DNA of 64,000 nucleotides from Primulina eburnea (lineage: Eukaryota; Streptophyta; Magnoliopsida; Lamiales; Gesneriaceae), in the NCBI RefSeq assembly GCF_022965805.1, contig NC_133103.1, positions 52,464,386 through 52,528,385 of the forward strand, given 5' to 3'. Shown here piece after piece: positions 1 through 13,229 of the stretch (positions are counted from its first letter, which is position 1; every line of letters starts with the position of its first letter). A model generated the notes under the pieces. It was not told the DNA's origin. It made no database searches and worked only from the letters and a program-made list of their open reading frames with translations. The translations under genes were made by a program, and so were the position numbers.

Positions 1-3000
1 GAATTATTTATTGGCAACATGCATTAATTTATACATTATTTAAGACAGATGGTTAATACTTTGAATATATGGAAACTTGATTAATTTATTATTACGTACA
101 ATTGTTTTAATCTATATTTTATGTTTCAAAAAAAAAATCCTTGAATTTACAGATTTTAATAATTTTTTACCCTGTCCTTAGTTGATCGTCAATACTTAAC
201 GGGCACGTGCCTAATTTCTTACAAAAATTGAAATATAAAATTGAGACAAAATCGAAGATTAAAATTAAATGCATGCATGCATGTCATTGTTTAGCTGGAA
301 TTAATCGAAGATTTTGATTTAAAGTGAACAGGGTTCGTAGATATTTTCATGTTTGATTATTCTTGGTCTTTTTTCCATGTATTTCTCCTTTTGGTAATGT
401 TGCCAAGAAAAGTGTCTATTTTTTATTATTGTTGCCTGAAAAGGATAAAATGTAAAAGCATGACATAATAATAATATTCAATTGCTGAAATAATATGATA
501 ATAATATTCAATTAATTTCCAATATTAAATTCTGCAATAATAATGACACCATTTATTGCCAACTAATAATAGACACGCGGCACATTGCTACAATGAATGC
601 ACAGGCAATGCATCTATCCAACAAAAAATATAATATTTTATGTTATGTTTTTCGTGTTTTTCAAAAAAATTCAGATAAATGTAAATAGTTAAAAGTTACA
701 TTGGGTAATTTGACAATTAGGCTAAGATTTTTTTTTTGAAAATTGTTGTCCCTCCCTTCTAAGAAGCGGGGAGCAGAAATAATTCTTAGGGATTTTTTAA
801 TAATTATGACTTTAATTATCTTATGTATAACAGAGAGTGTGAATTCAAGCAGGATATATAATTAACGAGCAAAAAAATATTTAATTATGTTAGATTATGT
901 AAAGCTGACAAACTTGATTTCATAATATCAAAATTTGTTATTGTGTTGTTAATATATTTCATTAAGTGTGAAGTTGATAGATGTCAAATCAAAAGTGAAA
1001 ATTTGCTGAAATTACTAATTAATTATTGAAAACTGAAGTGTTTTGATTATATCTCATTGCTCGATGATGTAAATAACCAGCTAACAAAACTATAAATTAA
1101 TAAATTTTCCATAAGTCATGTTTTATAACAGCTCAATTAGTTTGAACGTTATCTAGGAAAAATATCAGTCTCAAAATTGATCTGACAAAAACGGAAACAA
1201 CAATCAGCTCGGTCTGGTTGGTTATATGTTTCAGCTTGGTTATTCAAATGTAACGACTCAATATGTGTTACAAATCAAAGAGAATGATATAAATTGTTGC
1301 TTCTGAATTGAATGAAGAACAAGTTCCAAATTGCAGACAGTTTGATCTGTCAACATAAATCTCTCATACAAACTTGAAATTGAGTGATTGTTGATTCCAT
1401 GGAAAGTAAGAGAAATGACTGTAACTTTCATGTTTATCATTTTGCCAGAAAATCGATGAAACAATAGTTATAATCAAAAGAATAGAACACTCACTTGGAA
1501 CATCTCATATCAAACCAACAGTTCAAGCTAATCAGATCAACTCTTCCAGGTTGATCAGCTCAGCTCAGCTCATATAAGATCGGCATAATTGGTCAAATCA
1601 ACTCAATTTCTAAAAGCGGTCAGAAATACGAATTTGACTGTTGCAATGTCAGAATACATACACACTCTTTCCAAACGATCATATTCTTATATTTAACGTT
1701 ATATAATTCTTAGAGGTCAAAAATACAATACATTAAAAGATCAAATATAAGATTTGGAAAGTGATTCAAAACATGAGAGCCTACATGAAGAAATTAATTA
1801 GAATGAGAGCAAACCAATGTGTGAAGAAAGATTTTATATAACATACACTGTAAAAATTCTCACACACAATATTCACACAAAAACATTAAAGATCGTGTTT
1901 GTAATCTTGACATTAGAGATGTTAAATATTATGCGGATTGTGATGTTGTAGTCTACAATCGTGAGTATGATAGGAGTTTCACTTAGACAATGAATAAGTC
2001 CTATGTTGAAGTTGGTTTGTGCAAAGAATTGTACTAATCAAAGTCTTCTAGTTAATCATTCTTAGGTGGAAGAATAGATGGTTTAATTTAGATTTGTTAA
2101 TCTTCGAACATCCATAAACAAATTAGTGTCTATAAACAAATTATTGTCTATTTATTATTACATTTTATTATTAATACAGTTTTTAGTAGGTATTATTTAA
2201 ACATTTTATGTGTCTTAATTCCCAAAATTTTTCATATCAAGTGTTTGTAAACTACTTCAATCAAAACGTTTTTACTCATTCCAATTGCATGTGTTTAACA
2301 AAAAAAACCTTTCAAAATATTTAACAGCTCTACAGGCTGTTAATTTTGTTTCCATTACATCGACACAATCTTTAACTATTTTAAAGACAACTAGACAGGC
2401 ACGATTTAATTTTTCGATGTTCAATATTTCAAAAACGAGTGTCCCTTAATAGATCCTATCAAATTATATATAAAAAAATTAGATAAGCTTCACAATATTT
2501 TTTTATTCCTTAATTTAATCTAAGAAAATCTTATCCCCGCTCCTGTAAGAGGCAAGACAACGGTAAATAAAAAAGAAAATTAGTTCGTAATTATTTTCCA
2601 CGTTAATTTGATAAACTACCAAAAAGCACTGTAAACTGATAAATGTTCCGGAAAAGAAAGTATGATTAAAAAAGCTTATATGTTTAATTATATATTTAAA
2701 AAAAAAAACCTTTGACGATTACAAAATATCTTCATCTAGTAAAATAAATTGGAAGTATATTATAAAAAAATTGAAAATAATAATATTCTGTTCCTATGTG
2801 TGTGTATTTCATTTTAAATATTTACTTTATGGTTGATATTCCATAATATTTTTTTTTGGGGGGGAAATGTTTGTTATGTTGGTATGACGACCATGAACGG
2901 TGGTGGCAAGGCCAAATGTCAAAAGGTTAATAATCAGTGTACGATAAATATTTGCTTCTTGCACTGTCTTGTTCAGATTTGTTAGATATATAGACAAGTG

Positions 3001-3639
3001 GGAATTGTTAAGTATATTCGGACAAGTGGGAATTGGTGAACGTACCTAGACAAGTTGGACCACTTGCTGAAGCAATTGGAGGTCATTACTTTCAGATTTT
3101 CAATGGAAAAAAGCCAAATGAAAACCAATAGAAAGATTTCAATGGTCACGTTTAGGGATAAAGTATTGGGAATAAAGATATCAAAACCAATAAACAAGAG
3201 ACGGGTGGTATTTTGAGATTGACAGTATTAATTTATGATAAAAAAATATCTCAGACACAGCTTGCAAAAGACACGTATATCTCCTTCTGTCAAATCATGA
3301 AATCAAAGACAAAAAGAAATAGAGATTGCTGTCATAGGTATTGCGACAAAATCTAGTGTCTAAAATGTTAACAAGGGATCGGAACACCTACGCAGAAAAT
3401 TAGTGGATCGGGCTCTGTTGTTGTATTCCAAAGCAACCATCGGACTCAAACAAGATAACAAAATGTCAACAAGTCATGAAAACCAGTTGGGGTGGTTTGC
3501 TGTCATGACTTGGAAAATAAACATGAGTTAGCCAAAATATTGTGAAATGCTTAGAGTGATCAGACATAAAATTAGACCTACAAAAAATTAACCAAGAAAA
3601 ACTAGTATGTTTTTGCGATCTAAGATAATCAAACTTGTG
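1..3639. other. AT-rich intergenic DNA, no gene seen
   Basis: I see no exon-like reading frame with a recognisable domain here. The sequence is AT-rich with scattered homopolymers. Short open frames around 1258-1464, 2982-3197 and 3466-3651 are AT-rich and resemble no protein I know. There is a CAGCTCAGCTCAGCTCAT run near 1557-1574. Confidence 0.6.
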
Positions 3640-4219
3640 TTCAAAATTCAAACCTTATAATGAAATATAAGGTTACGGTGGACGGTAATTGTGCAACTTA
3701 AAATTTTTAAACCGTATATACAGCTGCTAAAATATCATGTTTCATGGAGAATTATTGTACCCAAGAGTGTATCTTCTAATAATTATACTCCTTGCAATCA
3801 TTGAGAATCAATCTTGTGACCTTGACTCTAATATCAATTATATTACCGAGTATTTTCCGTTTTACCAAAAATTATAGGTGGCAGCAACTGTGCAACTCAA
3901 ATTTTTTAAAACAGTACAACAGCTCAAACGCCACGTTTCAATGCTCTTCCAACGAGAGTAATTATTGTACCACAACAGTCCTCTCAATAATTATATTCCT
4001 CGCGATCAATTATAATTGAACGTGTGACATTGGTTATGATACAAATTATAAGACCAAATGTTTGTTGTTTTATCAAAAATTATAACGGGTGGTAATGGTT
4101 CAACTCATATCTTCTTTTTTTTTTTTTGATAATTCAACTCATATCTTCTAAATAATGCAATACTTCAAAAATCACGTTTTGATTGTTTTACTCAACATAA
4201 ACAATTATTGAACCCAACA
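3640..4219 (-). mobile_element. Degenerate tandem TRIM array (LTR-internal-LTR-internal-LTR)
   Basis: Three diverged copies of a roughly 140-170 bp unit, read on the minus strand, are separated by two internal segments of about 70 bp (near 3766-3839 and 3978-4047). The units share landmarks with the cleaner element at 44295-44650: an ACCAAAAATTATA block, a GCAACTCAAAT block and an end resembling ATTGNACCCAACA. The internal segments keep remnants of the GTGACCTTG...TGATACCAATT primer-binding region in reverse complement. The third LTR is interrupted by a poly-T stretch with a short duplication near 4106-4150. The outer left boundary is uncertain. Multi-LTR tandem structures of this kind are known for TRIM elements and arise by unequal recombination. 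Confidence 0.55.
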
Positions 4220-5319
4220 TTATTCATAAAGATAATGTTAATAAAAAAGGATTCATCGAATAATTCTTAGTTGACTTATATTTTTATATTAAATATTTTG
4301 TTGTATTTACGAATTTAATTAATCTCCTTTCATAAACTTATTTGAATTGATTATTTTATCAATTAAATTAATTTCTAATTAATTTTTAATATAATTTCTT
4401 AAGTGTAAGATATTTTCTTATATTGATAAATTTATTTCGAATAAAATAATTTTTGTATATAAAATTATAAAAATATTCCTTTTAGAATTGATAGTTCGGA
4501 GAATAATTTTATATTTTATGCAAAAATTATGTTATTTTGAAATTAAAAATACAATAAAATACATTGGTTTTCAGTCTTTTTGGGGTTTTATTCGGGGGAA
4601 TGGGTTTTTGTCAAAATATAATATAAAATGAAGCGTATGTTTGATTCTTTATATAGGAAACATAAAATATACTAGTATTTATTAATCATTACGTTCTTGT
4701 TTGGCATGATCTGCGTATATTTTTATTACAATAATAATGTATTTTTAATAATAAAGGAATTTAATTAATAGTAATATTTATATTAGAACTTTTTTTGAAT
4801 TAAGTTTATTAAAAATAATTAAAAGTCAAAAAAAATTAAAAACAATCTACTGTAATTTACATGCTAACTAGTGCTGAGATCAAACCATTCCTTTTAATTT
4901 TGTTTGTCTCACACCCATATTTAAATTTCACAATGGATCTTGATTCACATTTGAAATGAAATTCGTATTGTGTTCATTTTTTTTTATGTATTTGTTCTAA
5001 ATGTTGATTAATTCAAAAATTTAGGGTTAGCAATCGAATTTACTCTAGGTTAACACAGTGACTGAAGAACGCTTTTTATATTATATGTGAGTGCTAAATC
5101 CAATTTATCATGCAGAAAAGTTGTTCGATATTATGTTCGCAAAAAAATAAATTACTCGTATCTTTTATTTTTACACCAGTACTTCAGTGGAAAAAAATGA
5201 AATTATCTAAACAATCTCATTTGAGATAAATCGTAGTGATGACAGCTTTTCAACCATCCTTTTTATTGATTCATTTTATAACTGGAAACTCCTAATTTCG
5301 AATGAAGCATCTATTCTAT
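4220..5319. other. AT-rich intergenic DNA, nothing recognised
   Basis: Very AT-rich, with no open frame of note and no recognisable repeat ends. Confidence 0.6.
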
Positions 5320-5496
5320 GACAAAAACTTGTGTGAGACGGTCTAATGGGTCGTATTTGTGAGACGGATCTCTTATTTGGGTCATCCATGAGAAAGTATT
5401 ACATGCTAATAGTATTACTTTTTATTGTGAATATGGGTAGGGTTGACCTGTCTCACAGATTAATATCCGTGAGACGATCTCACATAAGACTCACTC
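5320..5496 (+). mobile_element. Mutator-like MITE, copy a
   Basis: This member of the dispersed family begins near GACAAAAACTTGTGTGAGAC and ends near GTGAGACGATCTC...ACTC. Its body is CTTATTTGGGTCATCCATG followed by repeated TATTACTTTTTAT motifs. The flanking 9-mers ctattctat (left) and atcttctat (right) match at 7 of 9 positions, as expected for an aged 9-bp target duplication. The 3' half belongs to the subfamily ending CACATAAGACTCACTC. It has no coding capacity. Confidence 0.8.
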
Positions 5497-7159
5497 ATCT
5501 TCTATTTCATAAGAATATTTTATTTCAGGCTTAAGAAAAAACGAATTAATTGATTCCAAAAAACAAAAAAAAAAAACAAAAAATTTAAAGTCTATTCATT
5601 AGTGAATAAATAGAATAAAAAAATAATTTTCAAAAATATCATATAAATTTTTAAATTATGAAAATAAAACAGAAGTGATCATCCGATATGGTCTATTTTT
5701 TTCAATATAATTTATTTGATCCGTCAAATAATTTGAGAAAGTGAATTTGTCTCGCAGATTTAGGCAAAAGATTATAAGAAATATCTTCACGACTATGTAA
5801 TAGAATAACATATATTATTGTCAAAACGAAATAAAGTTTGATTTGAAAAATGTAACGGGGAAGAAAGAGGATCCACTCCCTCTGAAGAAAAAAGTATGGA
5901 TAGAATCTTAATTCTTTCGAATAAATATAAATATATTTGCTTTGAGACATTTATTTTATAGAGAAAATAAAAGAGAACTAAATGATTATGAAAATGACAT
6001 AATTTGTGAAATTCTTTATGGGGGACTTTTTCAAAGAAGGTACGTGGTCCAATCATGGAAGCGAATTTGGCGAGTTGTTCTTTCTATATTTAATAGAAAA
6101 TGATGCCTCAGCCATGGGGTGATCGGAGATTATATCTCATTATTTACATACATTAGTGTATGTACGTATGCGTTCTATACTTATATAATTTTTTTAGTGT
6201 ATAAAAAGCGATAAGCAGTAGTTGGATAGTGGTTACTCATCGCTTAACATCTAGATGAAACCTCGATAATTTTTTTTACTTAAATATCTATTTTTTTCCT
6301 CCATATTTTCCAAATAATTCATCGATATCAGATTCTAAGTCGAAATTAATAACATATCATCTTTTTTATCTGATACAAATTGATTGAAAAATATGTCGAA
6401 TAATATTTTTAAAAAAAATTATATATTACATTAGGCAGAGCTATCTAGGCGAAACTAAAATCAGGACGGTGGGCCATCGCCCGACGCCTAGACGACATCT
6501 ATGTGTCGCCTTTTAGAAAACAGTTTTTTTATATTTAATTTAATTTTATTTAAATAAAGATAATATTATAATGTTAAAAAATTAATTTAAGGGCAATACT
6601 AATATTTAATAATATACGAGCATATCATAATTATAAAACTAAAGTAAAATTAAATTTTAATTTAAAATAAAAAAACAGGATGAATAATAAAAAAAAAAAT
6701 TAAAAAGGACAAAGACAATGACTTTGTCTCTAGAATTCTTAATAAATAGCTAGAATTCTTAATAAATAGTAATATATATATGTATATATGTGTTTGTGTT
6801 ATACATATTTCTGTATTGCATATGTAAAAATGCTAAACTAAAATCTATCAAAATAATTTTGTTCCATTTTACTTTTTTTTTAAAAAAAAATTGACATATT
6901 TTAATTTGAAATTATAGAGCAATAAAATTAAAAACAATATTCTTCCACTGATTAATTTGAGTTTGAGCATAATTTCAGCGTGTCTCTTTGAAATATCACA
7001 TTTATATTTTATGAAATCCCAAACAAACAAACAAAAATTGTATGAAATGCATTAGTTATATTTTTATTTTTCAAGTTAAAATTGAGATTACTTCAAAAAG
7101 TACGCGTTAGGATGCTCATTATAACGAGAAAAAGATGTCCAATGTAGATAAAACGTCAA
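5497..7159. other. AT-rich intergenic DNA with unassigned repeat remnant
   Basis: No gene seen. The stretch 6430-6520 (GGCGAAACT..., GCCTAGACGACATC) resembles the CCTAGGCG-type dispersed plant repeats, but boundaries cannot be set. At 6731-6767 the 18-base string TAGAATTCTTAATAAATA occurs twice in tandem. Confidence 0.5.
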
Positions 7160-7527
7160 GGCAAAAATTTGTATGATACGATCTGACGGATCGTATTTTG
7201 TGAGACGGATCTCTTATTTAGATCATCCATGAAAAAATATTATTTTTTATGCTAAAAGTATTACTTTTTATTGTGAATATTGATAGCAGGGGCGGAGGTA
7301 CGCCAGGGTAGCCCGATTTTTTTTTAAAAAAGTTTATATGTACATTTTGTATAAATTTTGGAATAATATAATAGTAGCCCGGATAGATCAATTTAAAATA
7401 TTAGATGATTTTAGAATTTAAAATTTTAGCCCGGGCAGAACCATATTTCTGGCTCCGCCCCTGATTGGTAGGATTGACCCGTCTCACAGATAAAGATTCG
7501 TGAGACTGTCTCATAAAAGACCTATTC
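7160..7527 (+). mobile_element. Mutator-like MITE, copy b, split by a hAT MITE
   Basis: The left part (7160-7286) and the right part (7472-7527) together form one family member starting GGCAAAAATTTGTATGATAC and ending ACCTATTC. Its own flanking 9-mers aaacgtcaa and atacatcaa match at 7 of 9. The interruption at 7287-7471 is the nested element annotated separately plus one copy of its target duplication. The order of events is therefore readable: this MITE landed first and the hAT MITE second. Confidence 0.8.
7287..7463. mobile_element. hAT-type MITE with 8-bp target duplication
   Basis: The 177-bp element starts CAGGGGCGGAGGTACG and ends TCTGGCTCCGCCCCTG, so the terminal inverted repeat is CAGGGGCGGAG (11 bases exact). 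It is flanked by ATTGATAG (7279-7286) and ATTGGTAG (7464-7471), an 8-bp target duplication with one mismatch. Removing the element and one repeat restores the expected MITE sequence. An 8-bp duplication with CAGGGG-type ends is the signature of the hAT superfamily. The interior contains AGCCCG and its near-complement and no coding frame, so it is non-autonomous. Confidence 0.85.
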
Positions 7528-7862
7528 ATACATCAATTGCGTATGTGCGCGCTGAGGGATTACGGTTTAGGTTGTGGTTGGGAAGAAGATAAATTTCAGA
7601 GAAAAGGATACCTCAGATATGGATGGGAATCCGTCTTGAAGCCAAACAGACACGCAGAAATGTCAATATAACATATATAAACCAGCACGTTCGCTACATT
7701 TAACGTAAACAGGCTCGAAAATACACACGCAAACCTTGATCAAACAGTCTATTGCAAGATCTCAGGTTCATTATTAGTCAGGGGATTATATTACATGAAA
7801 ACCACAAGTCCAAACCGGTGGTGGCGACAGTCGGCTGAATTCTATCATCATCTAGATGTACT

Positions 7863-10800
7863 TTAAGCTGCAGCATCAACTGTTTGTCCAGCATTTTTCT
7901 TCTGCACGAAAGATTCAACATATTGTTTCCTGCAGGAGACAACATTGTGGTGTTAGATCTCAAATGTAAGAATTTTTAATGGCCGACGTAGGAGTTGGGG
8001 TATTTGCAGGAAGCAGATGAGTTTTAGTATTGAGATACCTTGCAGGTAGATGATCATGAGGACGATTAAATGGGGTCCAAATGGGATCACCAACAAAGAG
8101 CCGCATTGCCTGTATGTGACAATTTACGGTCAAAAGACGCAAATCTTGAATAACAAGAACAAAAGCTGGAAGATTAACACAAATGCCCGTATTTACTGAT
8201 AATTTTAATGGTGGTGCCTACCTTGATATAGTTGTCCGAGTCAAGGGTGAAACGATGATAAATACCAGCTGGCAGGACAATCATCGCCCCTTTCTTCACC
8301 CAAATGCGGATCCAAGCTTCATCATGATCACGAACATCAAAATAACCTTCACAAAAACATAAAACCGTATAGCTTCAAAGATCTTTGAAAAGAACAGAAG
8401 AATCATCAAGTCAAGTTAGTCACGTGAAACTACCGCTCCCTGCAACACAGTAGCGGATCTCTTCATCTGTGTGAAGATGTTCTTCATAGAAGTTCTTGAT
8501 CTTCTTCTCATAGTTGTGAAGTTTTTCTGGGCAAACCTCGCAAAAGTCCTGAAGAAGATAATAACTTCACATATATCAAGAGGGTATGTGAATTGAATAA
8601 TCTGAAATAAAAAAATTTTAAATCCGTGATTTTAAATATATAAATTATTCAAATGCTCTTGATTGAGGTGAATTTCAAATTCACTCTCTCTCAATTCAAA
8701 CTCTTGTATTGATAATTATTCCGAACTTGACAACCCTACACCGAATTCATATCGTTTTATCCAAACACAAAATAATGTTTACTACAAAGAAATAAACTGT
8801 TTTGGGCGATCTGTAAAAACCTGCATATGACAATAATGTCTTATTACTTGACATATTTCCATACCATGTAGGAATATCCACGGGCTTCACGAATTTTCTT
8901 CAACTCTGGATCAGTTTCGTAATTGTCAGCATCTAACCTCCAACTGAGCACTCCAAGCTCTAAAATAATTGCAACAAGGTTCAAATCAGAGGCACAAAAC
9001 TGAGAATAATGAATAACCCGTTCAATGGCCCACATCGATAGGGAAGAACGAAATTAATTGCTTATCTTAAAGGGAACGTAAATAACATTCATTAGGTTTT
9101 TCTTTACAAAAAAAATGCATTAGTCCCGGACATTATCAATCAAACAAAGTAGTCTCTCGAGCCATTTGGGAGACAGGTAGCACCACATGCTTTACACCAA
9201 GTATCTCTAAGTTCAGATCATAACCAACAAAATAAGGAGTTAGAGCAAACATAACACAACTTCTAAGACTCAGATGTACCATCAAGCTTCTCAAATGAGA
9301 GAAATTCTTTAGGCTCGCGGTGATGGGGAAGTCTCTGATCTTGATCGCTGTCATCCATGTACCATGCCTGAATAACTTCCGACCTGTCATCCTGCATGTA
9401 AAAAAATTTGTCAGCGATGAATTTCATTTTGGATTGTATCTCAGTGATGGACACCAAATTAAACAAAACTATGCAAAGGAAGATCAAGTGTCCCATTAAA
9501 TGTTGGAAAATTTAACAATATCCCCATTGGCAAATTCATTCATATTGACACTACAAATACCACAACGATTTGGTGCCCACAACAGGAATAACAAGTAAAT
9601 CAACAGAGGAAATCTGATGATGATATACAGTTTAGAATTCCTGCAATCTTAATGGTTTTGCATTGTCTCGGCTTACATATAGCAGGTCTCTTTTTACCAG
9701 ACATGTTTCAGAGCTGTAGCACTGATTTAGCAGTTGCCAAACCGAAAACTATACGTTCATTTTCTCCAAATTTATATTATAATTTTAGTAGCCTTTTTAT
9801 TTTTAGGTGTTAGAATTTCGAAAAGTATCTTATTCAGATTAGACCCTTCTTTATAATCTAGTATTTCAGTACACAAGTTGTGCGTCAAATTGTTGATAAA
9901 ATATTAATTCATAAACTTTAATTCATATTTTTATCTTTTAATATCTAAACTAAATTAAAGAAAAATTATTATTAAAAACATACATATTAGAAAATATATA
10001 TATTATGAATGGTAAATTAATTTAAATAATTTCAAAAAATATTAATCTTTATATTTTAAAATAGGATCGGAAGTTCAAAGTAACGAGGTCGTTTTAGGTA
10101 AATGCTTCACCAAACACACTAACGTTTGTTTTTCTGAAAGTATCTCCTTTAATTAGATATCTAGTTAGTCTAGGTTGTGTTTGAGTAGTTTACGTAATAT
10201 AAATTATCAAAGAATTTCTCCCCTTCATTTGCTAATTTAAACATTCTTTAAGCATAAGAAGATAAGTCAATTATTTTTTCATATTGTCCAGCTATTCTAC
10301 AAGTATCAATGGGATCCCTCCCTTTGTTAATTAGTGTCACAACCAACACCATTGCTTGACACCATCGACACGACACCGGTCCTACTGCCAATGTAAACGA
10401 AGTACTCTGTCAACAAATATGTCAACTACATACAGCAAGCAGTACCACAAACCATCCCTCAACTAAGGGTTCCGTGGTTCCGATTCCAGGAGCCCTACAT
10501 ATGGGCAGCCGTTGCCCAAACCACCCTCCCCCCTTTTTACTGAAAAAAATCCAACCAGATCTAGATCTGGTTCCAAGAAACTTAACAGGGCAGTTCCGAA
10601 CTGTTTCGGGTTGATCAATCCCGTTAAACATCCCTACCACAAACCCAGAAGAATTTGATTTTGATGGTAAATACAAAGTCATGGCAAAGAACACATTAAT
10701 TCCCTTGCAACACAAATACCCTCTTTGTCGTGGGGCACATGTCACAGCGTCCAAAGGTTGCTTGGCCGGCCAATATTAGGAATTGGGTAATAAATTTTAT

Positions 10801-13229
10801 ATCTATGTTAAAATTGAGATTTCGACATAACTCAACTCCAAAAGCTAGCTCCAAGGGAAGGATGGTCCAATTCCATATATGTTCTTACAGATTTTATCAA
10901 ACCGATGTGAGACAACTAACACACCATATATGCACAGATTTTATCCAACCGATGTGGACAACTAACACACCTCCCTCATGCTCAGGAATTAACATCTGGA
11001 ACGTGAAGTTTACAACGCTCAGGAATTAACATCTGGAACGTGAAGTTTACAAGTGACCCAACTATGAGTAGAACAAATAGTTTAATTTGTTTATCTACAG
11101 ACAGTCCAATATATAACGGTGGAATTTGAGCTCTTATACATGTTAAGATTTGGATTTACACCTACCTCAACTCTAAAGGGAAGATTGTCCAAATCCACAT
11201 ATACAACTTTTATAAATTTTATCCAACCGATGTGGGACAACTAAAAATTCCTAAATTCCATGGAACCTTTGACCAGAAGAAGCATTGGAATATAAAGGAT
11301 ACCCAATAACAAATGTGAGCCTATAGTTGCTACACGTCTCAAAGGCTGCGCTGCCACTTGGTAGCAACAACTCAAAACCTCCCATTTAATTCAGTGTGGA
11401 CTGTATGCCGATATTCCAAAATTTATGTAAAGCTAACAGGACGGTGAATATGCCACAGAGGTTTGTTCGTTTGCTTACAAGAAATGAGATCACCAAAACC
11501 GAGGACAATCAATTTTTCGATTTACCGCAGCATCCGACAATAGCTTCAGAACATTCTAAACCTCTTTGATTTGGCAAGATTCTGTCCGTAATATACCCAT
11601 CAATGAACCTTGTTGGCCTAGAAAGAATTCACACGAATTTCCTTTCTCTGAATCAATGTAGGTGTACATGCTCCAATCTCCAGCATCAACTGCAATTTTA
11701 CATTTAGTGCCACGACCACTCCTAGTCCAGGACAACATTTTCAAACCTAACACAAAACCATCTACGGGAATTCGACTGCCCACAACCCCTTAACCCTCAA
11801 TTTCCATGCAACCTTCTCGTCCAAGTTGCCTTTCAATGCATCTCCTGCAGAGATTTGGGTCATTTCCAAATGGCTCGGCTGAAATCCAGACGACACGGTT
11901 AATAGCCAAGGAATAAATATGATTTCAATGATTTCCACGAAGACGGCGAGGAATATAGTGAAAGAGAAGAGATCAATGATGACATAACATAAGAACAAAA
12001 TAATTACCTAGCCCTAACGTAGAAGCTACGTTGTCGCTGGGTGACTAAAGTCCTCTGAGGTTAGCTAACAGGCTGACAATCAGTATATAATGCTTGAGAT
12101 ATGAAGCTAGGACCTTAGAACCTAGGATGCTCTCAGCAAACGAACTCTCAAGGGAATCCACCTTTCAACTTTCAAGCAGGGAAAATTACTTAAGAATCTA
12201 ACCACTCTTAGCTATGCGATAATCTTATTCATTCCATTTTATAGTGAAGGGGAAAGTATGTCATTTCATTTTCGACTAAGAGGTTGTCTGAAATCTTGTG
12301 ATGGCGGCAGAACACTATCCCACTCCTTACAATCATGCCTGGTTAGAGTAAGGATCAAAATTTTCAAATGTTTCTACTGAAAATTGTGCCTTAGGGGATA
12401 TGCTTCAAAGTCTTGTGGGAGATATTATTATGACTTAGGTGCCAAGTTAGTCAAAAGAAATTTCTAGTAATCATGCTAAGAGCCGAGGTACAAGTTTTAG
12501 CCCGTTCCAAGGACCCATAAATGTGTTCCGTGTTGCCTGGAGACCTTGATTCAGCATTCTTTGAACCAATGAACTCCACAAGAATCATCGGAATACAAAA
12601 GTCCTCCCTACTCCCACTTGCCAAATTAATAATTCAATTGCAGAAGTAGAACTAAGTCAGAGATTACAATCTACAGAACCGATATATTTCAAGAAAGTCA
12701 TCACACCATATACGAATAAACAACAGAATTCATACGTTCTTTCCAGGCCAAGCTTATTCAAACAAATCGTAACATAGGCTACAAGTATAACCATGCTCAT
12801 AATTGTAATAAATTATAAAATTCTAAAGTTCTTAAGAATTATTTACTGATGACCTCTGTAAATTTTATTTCGCCCTCCTAACTTCTTCATTTTCTTAGGT
12901 ACCGTAAGCAAAAAATTCTCAACCCCCGTGAAAATTATATGTTCACCTGGTTATCAACTCAAAATTTCAAGCCATGGCCGATCCATGAACGACACCAGCG
13001 AAAATATTTTTCTCCGGGGAAAAAAATCCAACCTTTACGCAAAATATTCAACTCACAAACAAATAATTCCATAAAAAACGTTCAATGACAAAAAAATCAC
13101 ACAGAACAGATCCAATAGAAAAACACTGAGATCAATCAAGCTTCCGACCAACCACGAAAACGAAATCAAATCCCGAAAATCAAAGAGCTAGAAGCTGGAG
13201 AATCACAAAACCTTGCTGAGGGAACCCAT
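7863..13229 (-). CDS. ARD1: Acireductone dioxygenase (ARD1), 7 exons
   Basis: Methionine-salvage (Yang cycle) enzyme. With Fe(II) it converts acireductone plus O2 to formate and the 2-oxo acid precursor of methionine. With Ni(II) it gives CO, formate and methylthiopropionate. The minus-strand exons are 13212-13229 (only M-G-S-L-S-K), 9280-9391, 8865-8959, 8434-8548, 8222-8346, 8039-8109 and 7863-7929. All junctions are GT-AG and the total is 603 nt (200 aa). The cupin metal ligands are H99, H101 and E105 (EEHLHTDEE) plus H144 (IYHRF). The C-terminus is ...AGQTVDAAA, at TAA 7863-7865. The start is an 18-nt exon, chosen because AAG|gttttg is in phase with cag|GATGAC and gives an N-terminus typical of plant ARDs. 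Intron 1 is 3.8 kb and holds repeats. Length matches the family (about 180-200 aa). A paralogue lies upstream at 16808-17998 on the same strand. The tiny first exon is the least certain part. Confidence 0.93.
10831..11244 (+). repeat. Dispersed gene-flanking repeat, two diverged copies
   Basis: Two related segments (10831-10924 and 11161-11244) share CTCAACTC, AAGCTAGCTC or AAGGGAAG, GATGGTCCAA, an ATATACAACTT-like block and CCAACCGATGTGGGACAACTAA. A partial copy follows at 10936-10979 with CACCTCCCTCATGCTCAGG. A third copy is at 33952-34043. The motif set is familiar to me from many eudicot genomes, but I cannot assign it to a named superfamily. It lies in intron 1 of ARD1. Confidence 0.6.
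10981..11054. repeat. 37-bp tandem duplication in ARD1 intron 1
   Basis: The block starting CTCAGGAATTAACATCTGGA at 10981 recurs at 11018, with AACGTGAAGTTTACAA following in both copies. The period is 37 bp and the two copies are essentially identical, so the duplication looks recent. Confidence 0.85.
11556..11998 (-). other. Unrecognised broken coding-like stretch in ARD1 intron 1
   Basis: Two overlapping minus-strand open frames (11762-11998 and 11556-11783) look like one coding sequence broken by a frameshift near 11770-11785. The upstream frame ends [13 protein letters not shown] and the downstream frame continues with [18 protein letters not shown]. The composition (W, G, charged residues) is less random than the surrounding AT-rich frames. 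I do not recognise a family. It could be a processed pseudogene fragment or chance, and there is no evidence that it is expressed. Confidence 0.25.

Noticed and set aside
10422..10754. Minus-strand 110-aa frame in ARD1 intron 1
   Set aside because: Low-complexity mix without known motif. It is in an intron with repeats and has no splice or conservation support.
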